This document shows, piece after piece, positions 12,195-22,967 of a DNA stretch of 64,000 nt. Source of the DNA: Pelobates cultripes (taxonomy: Eukaryota; Chordata; Amphibia; Anura; Pelobatidae); the NCBI GenBank assembly GCA_933207985.1, contig OW240921.1:118200907-118264906 (forward strand), in the 5' to 3' direction. The notes under the pieces are model-generated. The model was not told the origin of the DNA. It made no database searches and saw only the letters and a program-made list of their open reading frames with translations. A program made the position numbers and the translations under genes. Positions within the stretch are counted from its first letter, which is position 1. Each line of letters starts with the position of its first letter.

Positions 12195-12380
12195 GTTACG
12201 CTGTGTTAGTACTTTGCACTGAGTTAATGGAATTACCACTGGGTTCATTTTCTCGGAAACCATTCACTTTTCGTAACAGTTTTTGTTTTGGTCTGCGGAT
12301 ACACCTTTTGAAGAACACAACAGAAATGAAATAGTGGAAAATGAATAAAATGATCCCATTTAATGATAATTCATAAGAGC
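12195..12380. repeat. Copy B of the local direct repeat
   Basis: Partner of 10815-11005. See that entry for the shared blocks. Confidence 0.6.
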
Positions 12381-12952
12381 AGGCAGTGGCTGAAAGATTT
12401 TTGAATTTAGGATGATGTAAAAAAGTCGATCAGGACACAATAAATAAGCAATATTAGAGCATATTCTTCACACTATTTACTTAATCTCTTTAATCCTAAA
12501 ATTCTATCGAAATGAATGTCTGGTGAAAAATAAATAGTTTAAATCCTGGGACATAGACTGACGGGGATACATGGCAGGAATGCAGCTCTGTGATGGCAAT
12601 TGGGAGGGTCAATGGCAGACAGAGTTTGGTGTTTTCCCTGCAGAAGAATATGTGCTTAAAACAACTGCAATGGTAGCTTTATATGTTTGAATACATAGTA
12701 CATACATACATTGAATCATACGTATATATGCTGCGAGTTTTATTGTTCAGGAATACTCATACAAACTGCACTGTGAGTTTTATTGCTGTAGAGCTCTGTG
12801 ATTCAGTGGCGGCGTGTATGTGTGTCTGACAGTGAGTATCCTTGAATTTGAATGTATGTTTATGTGAGCATCTGGATGTTTGTGTCTGGGACTGCGTGTG
12901 TAGGGGTAACTGCATGCAGTGTTTTGTGCATATGAGTGGGGCGGGGGGGACT

Positions 12953-13886
12953 GTGATACACACTGTATATTACTGTGAGCTATATTGCTGTGGAGCATTG
13001 TGATACACACTGTATATTACTGTGAGATATATTGCTGTGGAGCTCTGTGATACACGCTGTATATTACTGTGAGATATATTATTGTGGAGCTCTGTAATGC
13101 ACACTGTATATTACTGTGAGATATATTGCTGTGGAGCTCTGTGGTACACGCTGTATATTACTGTGAGCTATATTGCCGGGGAGCTCTGTAATGCACTGTA
13201 CATTACTGTGAGCTATATTGCTGTAAAGCTCTGTAATGCACACTGTATATTACTGTGAGCTATATTGCTGTAAAGCTCTGTAATGCACACTGTATATTAC
13301 TGTGAGCTATATTGCTGGGGAGCTCTGTGATACACGCTGTATATTACTGTGAGCTATATTGCTGGGGAGCTCTGTGATACACTGTATATTACTGTGAGCT
13401 ATATTGCTGGGGAGCTCTGTGATGCACACTGTATATTACTGTGAGCTATATTGCTCGGGAGCTCTGTAGTGCACTGTATATTACTGTGAGCTATATTGCT
13501 GGGGAGCTCTGTAATGCAATGTACATTACTGTGAGCTTTATTGCTGGGGAGCTCTGTAATGCACACTGTATATTACTGTGAGCTATATTGCTGGGGAGCT
13601 CTGTAATGCACTGTATATTACTGTGAGCTATATTGCTGGGGAGCTCTGTGATGCACTGTACATTACTGTGAGCTATATTGCTGGGGAGCTCTGTAATGCA
13701 CACTGTATATTACTGTGAGCTATATTGCTGGGGAGCTCTGTGATACACGCTGTATATTACTGTGAGCTATATTGCTGGGGAGCTCTGTAATGCACACTGT
13801 ATATTACTGTGAGCTATATTGCTGGGGAGCTCTGTGATGCACACTGTACATTGCTGTGAGTTTCATTTCTGTGGAGCTCTGTGATA
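12953..13886. repeat. ~43-49 bp minisatellite, about 20 units
   Basis: The unit resembles cactgtatattactgtgag + ctatattgctgggg + agctctgtaatg, with 2-6 base length changes between units (cac/cacac/cgc). The core tattactgtgag...attgctgtggagctctgt is shared with the separate array at 18628-18876, so the two arrays are related. Minus-strand frames across it are repeat artefacts. Confidence 0.9.
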
Positions 13887-14289
13887 ATATATGATTTGCT
13901 GTTGTTTCTCTACAAATAGTAGATCCTTTTTTCATTCCCCTGATACTGCGCTGTGATGGGCTGTATGGAGACCTCACACAGAACATATTGCTCTGAATCG
14001 GACAGTGTTCTGCTAGTTCTCTTCTATATCTGGATTGATAGAATATTCCTGATCTAGTGGAAAATGAATCTTCATGCAGGCAGTAATATAGGATGTGATA
14101 TTAGCAAACTCATCGGCCACAGAAACCACACAGAGCTGGGATTTTCATGGGAAAAATGAGTTTATACAGGAGAAATGTGTTTGTCTGGGCAGGAGGTTTG
14201 CTTTAATTCAGGTGGGAAGAAGGCCATAAAGCGACATTGCTGTACATTAGCCATTATTACTTTATTATTTCCGATCTGTCTTTTAACAG

Positions 14290-14351
14290 GTATTTATTAT
14301 ACGTGTGAACCTTGTCGCAGCGCAGTAAGAGAGCTCGACACGCAGCACCAG
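14290..14351 (+). CDS. Candidate host exon A (unknown protein)
   Basis: A 62-base segment lies between a pyrimidine-rich acceptor (ctgtcttttaacag, ending 14289) and a donor CAG|gtgaga (14352). It is open in one frame, entering after one base of a split codon and leaving in phase 0. The peptide contains CEPCRSAVRELDTQHQ, with two cysteines three residues apart. It joins in phase with candidate exons at 43063-43112 and 44606-44684, which would make intron A 28.7 kb long and full of mobile elements. I do not recognise the family. Phase agreement and good splice sites are the only support, so chance remains possible. Upstream exons were not found in the window. Confidence 0.4.
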
Positions 14352-14524
14352 GTGAGACAATCCCCTATACTGGAATTAACCCGTTCAGTTCCAGCAGCAT
14401 GAAGACTAGCAGTGAGAGGGTTGTTATTTATAAGAGCTGCATCCTGACACTCCGTGTGGAGTGTGCATTTTACTGTTTGGGTTGGTTCTGTTTGATGCTT
14501 TATGAATTTTGGTGGTACTGATTG

Positions 14525-14880
14525 CAGTGTGAGTTCTGGATCTGCTAAACTCTGTGAGTGCTGGCTGTGTTAGATTGTTGGTTACTTTGTGAGTGTTGGA
14601 CGCAGTGTTGATTAGTTTGTGAGTGTTGGATGCAGAGTCTTGGTTTCTGTGTGAGTGTTGGATGCAGAGTCTTGGTTACTGTGTGTGTGTTGGATGCAGA
14701 GTGTTGGTTTTTGTGTGAGTGTTGGATGCAGATTGTTGTTTTTTGTGTGAGTGTTGGATGTGGAGTGTTGGTTACTTTGTGAGTGTTGGATGTAGAGTGT
14801 TGGTTACTGTGTGAGTTCTGGCTGTGTTGGATGCAGAGTGTTTGTTACTGCGTGAATTTGAGCGCTGGATCTGTTGGATG
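14525..14880. repeat. ~32-bp minisatellite
   Basis: About ten degenerate copies of gtgagtgttggatgcagagtgttggtta are present, with substitutions and small indels. Confidence 0.85.
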
Positions 14881-14899
14881 CTTTGTGCATACAGGTTGC

Positions 14900-15400
14900 T
14901 GTTGAAGTTTTCTGTGTTTGGAGTCTGTTGGACAATGCGTTAGTGTGAGTGCTGTCTGTGTTGGTGTGACAGCCTACCAGTTGGTTTGTTTACAGAGGAA
15001 CTCAGCTGTAGTGGTATGGACACCCCCTTCCAGACATGACCTGAGGGCAAGGGAGCCTCTATATACAAAGGAAGCACAGAAGCCAGAAAGGATCAGGCAG
15101 GAAGTGGTGTCAGGCGGTCCGATGGTCAGGGCAGGCAGCAAAGGAGCGAGGTCAAACGCCAAACCAAAGGTCAGAAGCCAGAAAACCCATGATCAGGGTG
15201 CCTGAGGTCAAAGGTCAGAAACAGTAAGTGTAGCCAGTCAAACCAAAGGTCAGAAGCCAAGAAGTATTACCAGGAATCAGGGACCAGGAACTGGAAATCA
15301 GGAACTAGGACGCCAAGAGATTGGGGCAAGCACTGGAAAAATCAAGCACTAACTAAGTGGAGTGCTTGGCTATTTATAGGAAGAGTTGATCACATGAAAC
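14900..15400. other. Retroelement-like non-coding repeat
   Basis: The stretch is rich in repeated words such as aggtcagaagcca (15168, 15247) and caggaactggaa/atcaggaacta (15280-15310). Similar ccaggaactagg text occurs in the solo LTR at 47347-48251, so it is probably an LTR or internal fragment of a retroelement. Its boundaries are not visible. The 95-codon plus frame here has no recognisable domain. Confidence 0.35.
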
Positions 15401-15424
15401 TCTGCCCATTCCGACGAGCGAGCT

Positions 15425-15520
15425 CTACTATGCATGTGTGGCAATTGCGAATTAGACCTCCCCATTGGAAAAGCATTGAATCAGTGCTTTTCTATGGAGA
15501 AAATTCTTGCAGAGCGTGAG
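15425..15520. mobile_element. Left part of a TTAA-type MITE split by the solo LTR
   Basis: The text up to gagcgtgag (15512-15520) continues after the LTR as gtgaggacgtccagc. Removing the LTR and one target copy restores an uninterrupted gcgtgaggacgtccagc. The right part is at 16573-16796. Confidence 0.55.
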
Positions 15521-16567
15521 TGTAGCGGATGGCATGGGACTGTCCGCCAGGATTATATTTTAAAAGACTGTTCGTGTATTTAACTGACTGTATATTGAAA
15601 ATTGTACGTGTATTCGTATGTTGGTTCAGTAGTTTCATTCATAGTTCATACGAATGGAAACTACCGAATCCATAGACCACCTCAGAGAGAAGTGTGCACC
15701 TCGTTAAAACTTTCCCACTTCTCTAACCGCAGTTAATTGGTGTTATATTGCCGTATCTGGGTGGCCGCCATTCGGTAGATGAACATGTGGCGGCGGCCAT
15801 CTTACGCACGAACTCTCAGCGGTGTTTGTTCGTCGAGTGTCTGGAACTCAAATCGGACACTCAATTGCCCGAACACCGCTGAGACCTTCAGAGCTCCAGA
15901 ACTCACGAACGGAGGGGCCAATCGACTCCTCGTTCGGTAAATTCAATCTACCGAACAAGGGGGTTCATGCGAACGCTGTATTATCTATGGATGGCAAGGA
16001 TTTATAACTGTTTTACCTCCCGAACGTAGACCGGCCGCAAGGCCAAACCACATGGAGCTCTTTTCGGCTACATAGTTGTGTGCGGTCAGTCAAATTGTTT
16101 ATTCCCCATAATTCCCGAACCCCTGGTCTGATCTGGGTGAATTTTGAGTATGTTGGTCACCCAGACCAGAGCTACCAGGGGATGCCACTGTAAAAGCTGT
16201 CCTTGTACCCCACAGTTTTGGGGTACATCCAAGAAACAGTGAAAAAGGTACCAGGATTAAGTGGATTAAGTGTCACACTGAGGGGAGGGAAAGTAGGGGA
16301 GGGAACCCTTGTATTATTGGTTACTGTCATAATTACTGGAAATCCCTCCCTTGCATGGGAGAATCCTTTATAAGGAACTGCTGTGAATAAAAGTTTAGTT
16401 CTGCTCCTGATGCTGTGTGTCGTCCAGTCATTGGGATTGTGATTGGGATATTGTTGGAGTCTTTTTGCCTGCTGGAAATATTACTCTGTGGATTTATTAT
16501 ATTTGTTCCTGAGCCTTACTGGGATCCAAAGTGGAGATAGGCTGTGTAATACCAGCTCTCCACTACA
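15521..16567 (+). mobile_element. Solo LTR, 1047 bp, with 5-bp target duplication GTGAG
   Basis: It begins TGTAGCGG and ends CCACTACA, giving TGTAG/CTACA inverted ends, and is flanked by GTGAG on both sides (15516-15520 and 16568-16572). Plus sense is shown by a TATA-like TTTATAA at 16367 and AATAAA at 16386-16391 near the right end. It contains the palindromic block agcggtgttt...gaacaccgct (15815-15882) and taaccgcagtta, both found in reverse in the LTRs at 27876 and 32970, so it belongs to the same superfamily. There is no internal region, which fits LTR-LTR recombination. Confidence 0.85.
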
Positions 16568-16572
16568 GTGAG

Positions 16573-16796
16573 GACGTCCAGCACCCGATAACGGACCAAA
16601 GGTCCGTTTGGATTCCGGGAAGCCCTCTAGTGGCTTTCTGGTAGACAGCCACTGGTGGCAGAATTAGAGCTGCAATGTAAACATTACACTTTCTATGGAA
16701 CTGCAATGCTTTACATTGCAGCACAAGGTGCAAAAGGGACACTGTACCCAGACCACTGTCAATGGCGTAATCTGTGTGCCTATAGTGTCCCTTTAA
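16573..16796. mobile_element. Right part of the interrupted TTAA-type MITE
   Basis: It ends ctatagtgtccctttaa, with TTAA at 16793-16796. Read in reverse, ggcacacagatt...cattgacagtggtctgggtac aligns with the left end of the MITE at 5714. Confidence 0.6.
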
Positions 16797-16799
16797 ACA

Positions 16800-17750
16800 T
16801 TATTTAATAGAAGGCTATGCGTGGGCAGCTGAGGGCAGCATGATAATTCTTCTTGTCTGGTGATTCACTGTGGCTCGGTCATTGGATCCCATCTCATCGT
16901 TTTCACTCACCATTCCCCATCTCTCTCTGCTATTGGGAGGCCTGGGGCCTGTGTATGTTTATTTAGTTATATATATATATGTATCCCCCTTATTTAATGC
17001 ATGATCAAGTTAATACATTAAAAAGATACAAACTAAAAAAATAGAATAAGGAGCTGGTCCGGCCGCTGAATATAAATTTGTGAAAGTAACCAGCAAACTG
17101 ACCGAAGAAAAAGGTTTTTTAAATCAACATAACTACTGCTGACATAGGACTTCACTTCTCTTCCAAAGCTGTTTTACGAGGACGACATGTAGCACATTCT
17201 GCTCTAAAAAATTATTACGACCTCATCTCACTAATTAATCGAAAATTGAATTCATTTTGTTGCATTACAGTCTGGATACTTTAGGAGAGATTTATCAAAG
17301 TGTCTCTTTTGAAATGTGGGAGGATTCATCAATGGAATGTGCTACTAACCCCTCTGGTTTCCGTGGTGATTGCCCCAATCAGACAGGGTTCGGAACACAG
17401 GGTTCATACTAAAATTTGCCATTCACTTTGAGTTCCCACCCAGAGAATTCACGCTTTGCTGGATACCGCTGGGTGTTTGGAGCAATCAATGTCAAGATAT
17501 TGCGCTGGTGATATATAGCTGGCAAAGTAAAATCAGAGCTTTGTTCAGTACATTTTCCTTGTTTAAAAGCAAAATGTATTGTGGAATTTCTTGTGTTATT
17601 TTTGTTATCTGCAAGCAACGTGTAAAAAAAACAACCCAGAAGACGGAAGATCTGGAAGGTGAACAATTAAACTTCCTTCCCCTGTTTGTTCTCGGTCAAT
17701 AATATTGTGTATTTAACACGGTTATAAATTTCCCCACTTCAGTTCTTAAA
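16800..17750. other. Unassigned non-coding stretch
   Basis: Contains a short (TA)n at 16970-16979. The 110-codon plus frame at 17370-17702 has no domain I recognise, no Kozak or exon context, and a broken complementary frame. I do not call a gene. Confidence 0.4.
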
Positions 17751-17754
17751 GTTA

Positions 17755-18277
17755 TTAAAGGAGCACTATAGGATCAGGAACATAAACATGTATTCCTGAC
17801 CCTAGAGTGTTAAAACAACTATCTAGCCCCCTTGGCCCCGTTTGCCTCACTAAAGATAGTAAAATCTTACTTGTATTCAAGTCTGAAGCTGCTGCCTCTG
17901 CCTGTGAACTTCCTCTGACATCAGCAGAAGTGGTAGCCTGATCCAATCACAGTGCTTCCCCCATGGGATTGGCTGAGACTGACAAAGAGGCAGATCAGGG
18001 GCCAATCAGCATCTCCTCATAGAGATGAATTGAATCAATGAATCTCTATGAGGAAAGTTCAGTGTCTGCATGCAGAGGGAGGAGATACTGAATGTTCGGA
18101 TGCATTTAAGGCAGCCAGGACACAGGAAGGATCTCTAACAGCTATCTGAGGAGTGGCCAGGGAAGTTTTCCCTAGGCTGTAATGTAAACACTGCATTTTC
18201 TCTGAAAAGACAGCTTTTACAGTAAAAAGCAAATTCAATAAGCTGTAGTTGTTCTGGTGATTATAGTGTCCCTTTAA
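17755..18277. mobile_element. Complete T2/Kolobok-type MITE, 523 bp
   Basis: TTAA + AGGAGCACTATAG at the left mirrors TTATAGTGTCCCT + TTAA at the right. TTAA occurs at both edges (17755-17758 and 18274-18277), matching the TTAA target of T2/Kolobok elements. Internal text gccaatcagcatctcctcatagag is shared with the MITE near 45490-45817, so both belong to one family. Confidence 0.75.
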
Positions 18278-18627
18278 ATGATGCAGATAAACAGACCACG
18301 AAGCTAGTCTGGAATTATATATGAAGAGGAATACACTGTATTACTTTACTACACTGTGGTGCTGTAGGAATTTAGTGTAACTCCAGGTTTGCCCTGACCT
18401 GGCACATCCTAATGCACTGCCAAGTTCCCCCACCCCCACCCCTACCTGCACTTTATATCACTTTGAGATAGCTTATTATCTATTAAATCAATCAATAAAA
18501 ATTGCATAAACTTGTTTATTGCTACAAAATGTATTTGCATTTGTTTGACTTTAATGGCCAAGAACAATGTACGGTATCTTATTTACAGAGACTGATTTTT
18601 AAACACATTTATTGTAGATTAAATACA

Positions 18628-18876
18628 CATTACAGGGAGTATTATTGCTGTGGAGCTCTGTTATACACGCAGACATTACTGGGAGTATTATTGCTGTGGA
18701 GCTCTGTTATACACTCAGGCACATTACTGGGAGTATTATTGCTGTGGAGCTCTGTTATACACTCAGACACATTATTGGGAGTATTATTGCTGTGGAGCTC
18801 TGGTATAGCACATTACTGGGAGTATTATTACTGTGGAGCTCTGTTATACACTCAGACACATTACTGGGAGTATAAT
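18628..18876. repeat. ~44-bp minisatellite related to 12953-13886
   Basis: About five units of cattactgggagtattattgctgtggagctctgttatacactcagaca are present. The shared core tgctgtggagctctgt and attactg.gag link it to the array 5 kb upstream. Confidence 0.9.
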
Positions 18877-19135
18877 TGATGTGCCCGTCCTAAATAGGGA
18901 CTATTGGGAGGAATGCAGCTGATTAAGATCTTTTGCAAATTTACATAGCGGTATAGCTGTCTGTGAGAATAAAAAGTAAGTAATTGTAGTAGAACAGCAC
19001 TAAGGCCCATGGGAAATGTATTTCAGAACCTGCGAGGAGCCAGGTTTACCCTATGCTGGATAAGTCTAGAACAGCGGTTCCCAAACTGTTCTCCGCGGCA
19101 ACTCACAAAAGGTGACTGACAGTGTGGGTAATCAA

Positions 19136-19498
19136 TCCTTCATAGTCAAACACTTCTTTAATTGTAATACAGTGGGCTTTATATACCTAATATCATGTAG
19201 ATGCAACATGAAATGTGTGGGTAAGACCTTTCGCCCATTTAAGGAGCGAATAAAACAGAATGTAAGGTCTCCCAAGAATTGAGTAGAAACACCTATGTCG
19301 GGACACCTTAAAGAAAACCGAGGGGGGGTAGGGAATCCCAAAGTTCTAAAATTCTGTGGTCTACTGCTGGTGAAGCAAGACCAGAGACACAGAGACTTTG
19401 ACAAACTTTTAAGACAAAGGGAGTATGTGTGGATATATAAATTAATAACACTGCATCCACTGGGGTTAAATGAGGGGTTCTCATTTTCCCCTTTCATT
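19136..19498 (+). pseudogene. Penelope-like element GIY-YIG endonuclease remnant
   Basis: One plus-strand frame reads GFIYLISC (from 19175, the GIY half) then KCVGKTFRPFKERI (YIG half, with Tyr changed to Cys) and ends with WIYKLITLHPLGLNEGFSF near 19465-19490. That order is the C-terminal nicking endonuclease domain of Penelope-like retroelements. One in-frame TGA at 19280-19282 interrupts it. The reverse transcriptase is absent, so this is a 5'-truncated copy. The end of the frame is followed about 0.9 kb later by a hammerhead-like motif at 20416, which fits the known pairing of Penelope elements with hammerheads. Confidence 0.75.
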
Positions 19499-19499
19499 T

Positions 19500-20415
19500 A
19501 ACCATTTCTACCTTTACCTGCTATTCCATATGCCAAGGTTAGATTTATTATGAACACTGGTATTCATCATTCTTTTTGGGAACATTGCCTTACTATTAAA
19601 TAATTGCTTTATTAAACTATCTCCACATTTGTAGGAGAGTTAAGCGAGACTTTATGTGACTAGGGTGTTTATCTTTTTCTGTACAGACCTTTTAACTAAT
19701 ATATTAGGTCTTTTTTTCTAAATACAGATCTCACTATTGAATCATCTTTATCCAGTGTCCATTATTTTCTGTTGGACATTAATTGTAGTTAACCGAAATT
19801 AGTAGATACAGTATATATATTTATAGGAATACTCTCCTGGGATGATAAAAGGATTATGCATTTTGGGACAGCATCTTTTATATCCACTGTGACATATATA
19901 TAGGAGTGTATCACCATCTTGTAGGAACAGCTGAGATCACGGATAACGTTTATTCATTAGATAGCTTGTCAAGCGCAACATTAAATCCAGCGGCAGCAAT
20001 TTTCATGCCTAGCCGCTGATTTTAAATTTATTGCCTTCCGCTGATTACGATCACCTATTAGACATTAGCGATGGCTCCCTGTACTGCAGGTTTACACAGT
20101 TGTTACATTTGAAGTTTAAACCCAGTTGATAGTTAGAATACGTACAATGTTAATTTCTACCGTGATACACATTGTTTATGTGTTTTCAGATCCGTCCCTA
20201 AATAGGAGGGTACTTTAAAGTATTTAACTATTATGCACACCTAATTCCCCCTCCCCTTTGATGACTCAGAACACTCAGCTGTCAGAATTAAAAATGAAGG
20301 AGGGTGCTAAGCCATGGAGGTGTTCCCCAGACGTCTGAAGTTTCCCATTGGCTAATTTATTCAAGGAGGAGGGCTGAACCCTCCTATATAACAGAATCTA
20401 ATCCTGGACACATTT
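19500..20415 (+). other. Probable 3' non-coding part of the Penelope-like element
   Basis: No ORF is visible. It is AT-rich to about 20270. Then come GC-richer text and ctcctatataacag (20380-20393), a TATA-like box just before the hammerhead-like motif. Assignment to the element is inference from position. Confidence 0.4.
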
Positions 20416-20459
20416 GCTCTTGACAAAGGTAGGATTTACTGGCGAAACGCGTGTTGAGC
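20416..20459 (+). ncRNA. Hammerhead-ribozyme-like motif (copy 2)
   Basis: GCTC (20416-20419), TTGACAA, an irregular hairpin, GAAACGCGTGTT (20444-20455), then GAGC, which is complementary to the opening arm. Stem II is poor next to the core: GGTA can pair with TACT but leaves GGC unpaired. Positions 3 and 8 are T and A. Confidence 0.4.
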
Positions 20460-20464
20460 TACTT

Positions 20465-21440
20465 AGTGTGCCTTTTAGTTCTCGTTTCTATTGAGGGGAG
20501 AATAGTTTGTCTATCCGTTTCTGTTAGCTGCAGCTCTTTATGTTAAACACGCAGGGCAAGCTACATAGAATCCTTTAGCTGCCATGAAGTAGCAGATAGC
20601 ATAGGTGATAAGGTTGGATAGCTCTAGCCATTTCTCTGGATAGCCTCCTAGATACGGAGGGTTATTAGCACGGCTGGTTTGGGAGTGGGGTTTGGCTGCC
20701 ATTGGGTTTATTGTAGGGTTATGCCTCCATCCAACTAGATGCAGGTCTACTCCCACTACTCCATCTGAGGGGTCTTATTCATAGAACCCCCCTGGCTATT
20801 ACCTATCTCTGACCATCTTTTCACCTTCTGTCCTACACAGGCTACATGTTCTGTATGCTGTCTGCTGTGTAATTGATATCCTGAGCACCTCGGACGTTTT
20901 GCCCACCTCAGGCTATACTATACATATTGTTTTGTGCATGCAGCACACTTAGGTTTCTTATAGGGATTTTTTTTATACCCTTACAGTGATTTTTCAATAC
21001 CCTTTATACTTGTTGATTATTACGAGACACTTTCTCCTGCTCTCCTTTTTTCAATTTACTCTATTGTATTTTAACTTTAGGTTGTTGTTTAAATTTTTCA
21101 TTATTATTTTGTTGTTTTGCCATTACCTTTGAATGATTCTACTTAGGAGGTAATTTCAGTAAGGGGGGTTTCTACCTTTGTTAGGCAGATTCCTTTACCT
21201 TATTTGTATCTTTTTTCTAATGACATGAGTTAATTGACAACTGGTCATTATATCTGTTAAGAATAGATCACGTAACCTGTGACAGAGAAATCAGATATTG
21301 TGACATTACTAGACATTCAATGTCACTTATTATAAAATGTATTTTCAATGTACTCTGTTCTCTCTTGTTTGCATTATATAAAACACTTTTAATCTAAAAA
21401 TAACATTAACATAAGTGTGCAAAGGACATTAATGTAGGAA
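20465..21440. other. Unassigned AT-rich stretch
   Basis: No gene or clear repeat boundary. The first few hundred bases may still belong to the Penelope-like long repeat. Confidence 0.4.
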
Positions 21441-21458
21441 AAAGCTCCAATCTATACT

Positions 21459-21995
21459 AATACAATGAGCTGTAATATTATAATAAGTTGTAATGATATA
21501 ATAAGCTGTAATAATACACTGAGCTTTAATAATACAAGAAGCTACAGTAATACACTGAGCTGTAATAATAGAAGAAGCTGCAGTAATACAATGAGCTGTG
21601 ATAATACATTGAGCTGTAATGATACAAAAAGCTACAATAATACAATAAGCTGTAATAATACAGTGAGCTGTAATGTTACAATAAGCCATAGTAATACAAC
21701 AGGCTGTAATTATACAATATCCTGTAATACAATGACCTGTAATAAGAAGCTGTAATAATAAAATAAAGTGTAATAAAACACTGAACTGTTATAATACAAT
21801 GAGGCTGAGCTGTAATAATACAATAAGGCATAATAAAATAAGGTGTAATAATACACTGAACTGTAATAATACAATGAGCTTTAATGTTACAATGAGCTGT
21901 AATGAAACAATAAGCTGTAATAATACACTGAACTGTAATAGTACAATGAGCTGTAATAATACAATAAACTGCAACAGTATTGTAATAGTATTGTA
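21459..21995. repeat. ~18-bp minisatellite (gctgtaataatacaatga)
   Basis: About 30 degenerate units of gctgtaataatacaatga are present, with variants such as aaactgtaatagtacaatga. Both strands give Asn/Cys- or Ile/Leu-rich frames because of the repeat. It directly precedes the DIRS-type element. Confidence 0.9.
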
Positions 21996-21999
21996 GTTG

Positions 22000-22293
22000 T
22001 TATGTTGATTAAAGGGTGTATTCAAAGACTGTACCGGTTACACATTTTATAGAATCGGATGTAATTCTGCACGTTCTGATCATATTAATAAACATGTTAG
22101 AGCCTCCCTATTAAACATGACACATGCATAGTGTCCAGGTTCAGATCTACCAACGAGCTCGAACCTACCAATACCATTCCAAACCTAACTGTTCGTAGCA
22201 AACTAATACTAACATACCTATGAACAAATGACCTACTCCCCAACTTTTCTATCCATCCCCCACCACAGCTCAGAGCTTGACTCCTTAAGCTAC
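22000..22293. other. Junction between tandem array and DIRS-type element
   Basis: No terminal repeat of the retroelement can be recognised here. The region probably includes its 3' non-coding end. Confidence 0.35.
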
Positions 22294-22867
22294 TTAAGCA
22301 CCCCCAACAAAAACACAGCTTTCTGTAAACCATTCTGAAAACCTAGTAACAAAGTCCAGGCCCACATCGGAAAGATGAACACCATCAGGCCGGTAATATC
22401 CAGGAATCATAGCTTCCAAATCCCAATGCCGAACGACCACACCCCCACTCGACGAAAATAATTCACCATAATTTTATTCACCTTACCCCTGCTTTTTTCT
22501 AATGCCCTCACATCCCTAGCATGATACAAATGCAAATGGGGAATCATTTCAGACCATATCACCACCACCCCTGGGACCATCTGCCGCAAAGTGTCCACAT
22601 CCGTCTTCATCTGCTCAATCAATTCCCGCTGCAGGACCTGCCCCAAATAGTTCCCCCCAGCGTGTACCAATATCACATTTGGCACCTGATCTTCACCAAC
22701 CCGCCTCCATAACTCACAACACCCCACCCGCCAGCTGGAACCCCGAAAACCAAACCACAAAACTCGGACTACTGAACAAGGAAAGCCCAGCTGCATGCCG
22801 TGACGAACTGCGGCCTTCCTTTTTGCCCAGTAGATGAACGATTGTCCAATCACCCAAGCATTCCAGC
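22294..22867 (-). pseudogene. SGNH-hydrolase domain of a DIRS/Ngaro-type element (frameshifted)
   Basis: The minus strand encodes an esterase-like domain with the SGNH blocks in order. Block I is VIGQS near 22842-22855: the serine is kept and the usual Asp is Gln. Block III is HAGGNYLG near 22664, normally GND. Block V is PDGVHLSDVG near 22375-22390, carrying the Asp and His of the catalytic site. A single-base shift near 22440 puts block V in another frame. A strong acceptor, a long pyrimidine run then cccatag, lies at 22868-22885 directly before the domain, suggesting it was reached by splicing. SGNH domains of this type are known from some vertebrate Ngaro/DIRS elements. Not functional as read. 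Confidence 0.7.
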
Positions 22868-22967
22868 CTATGGGAGAAAAAAAAAAAAGGTTAATACAAA
22901 CGTTCCACATTTCCAACCATGTAAACAAACAGATTAACACATGCACCCGCCCGACACCCAACTGAAC

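Noticed and set aside
17370..17702. 110-codon plus-strand frame
   Set aside because: No recognisable motif, no exon signals, and composition like the surrounding non-coding DNA.
22407..22961. Treating the 184-codon frame as an intact hydrolase gene
   Set aside because: The final catalytic block lies in another frame after a one-base shift, and the first 30 codons are intron-like, so it is a pseudogene.
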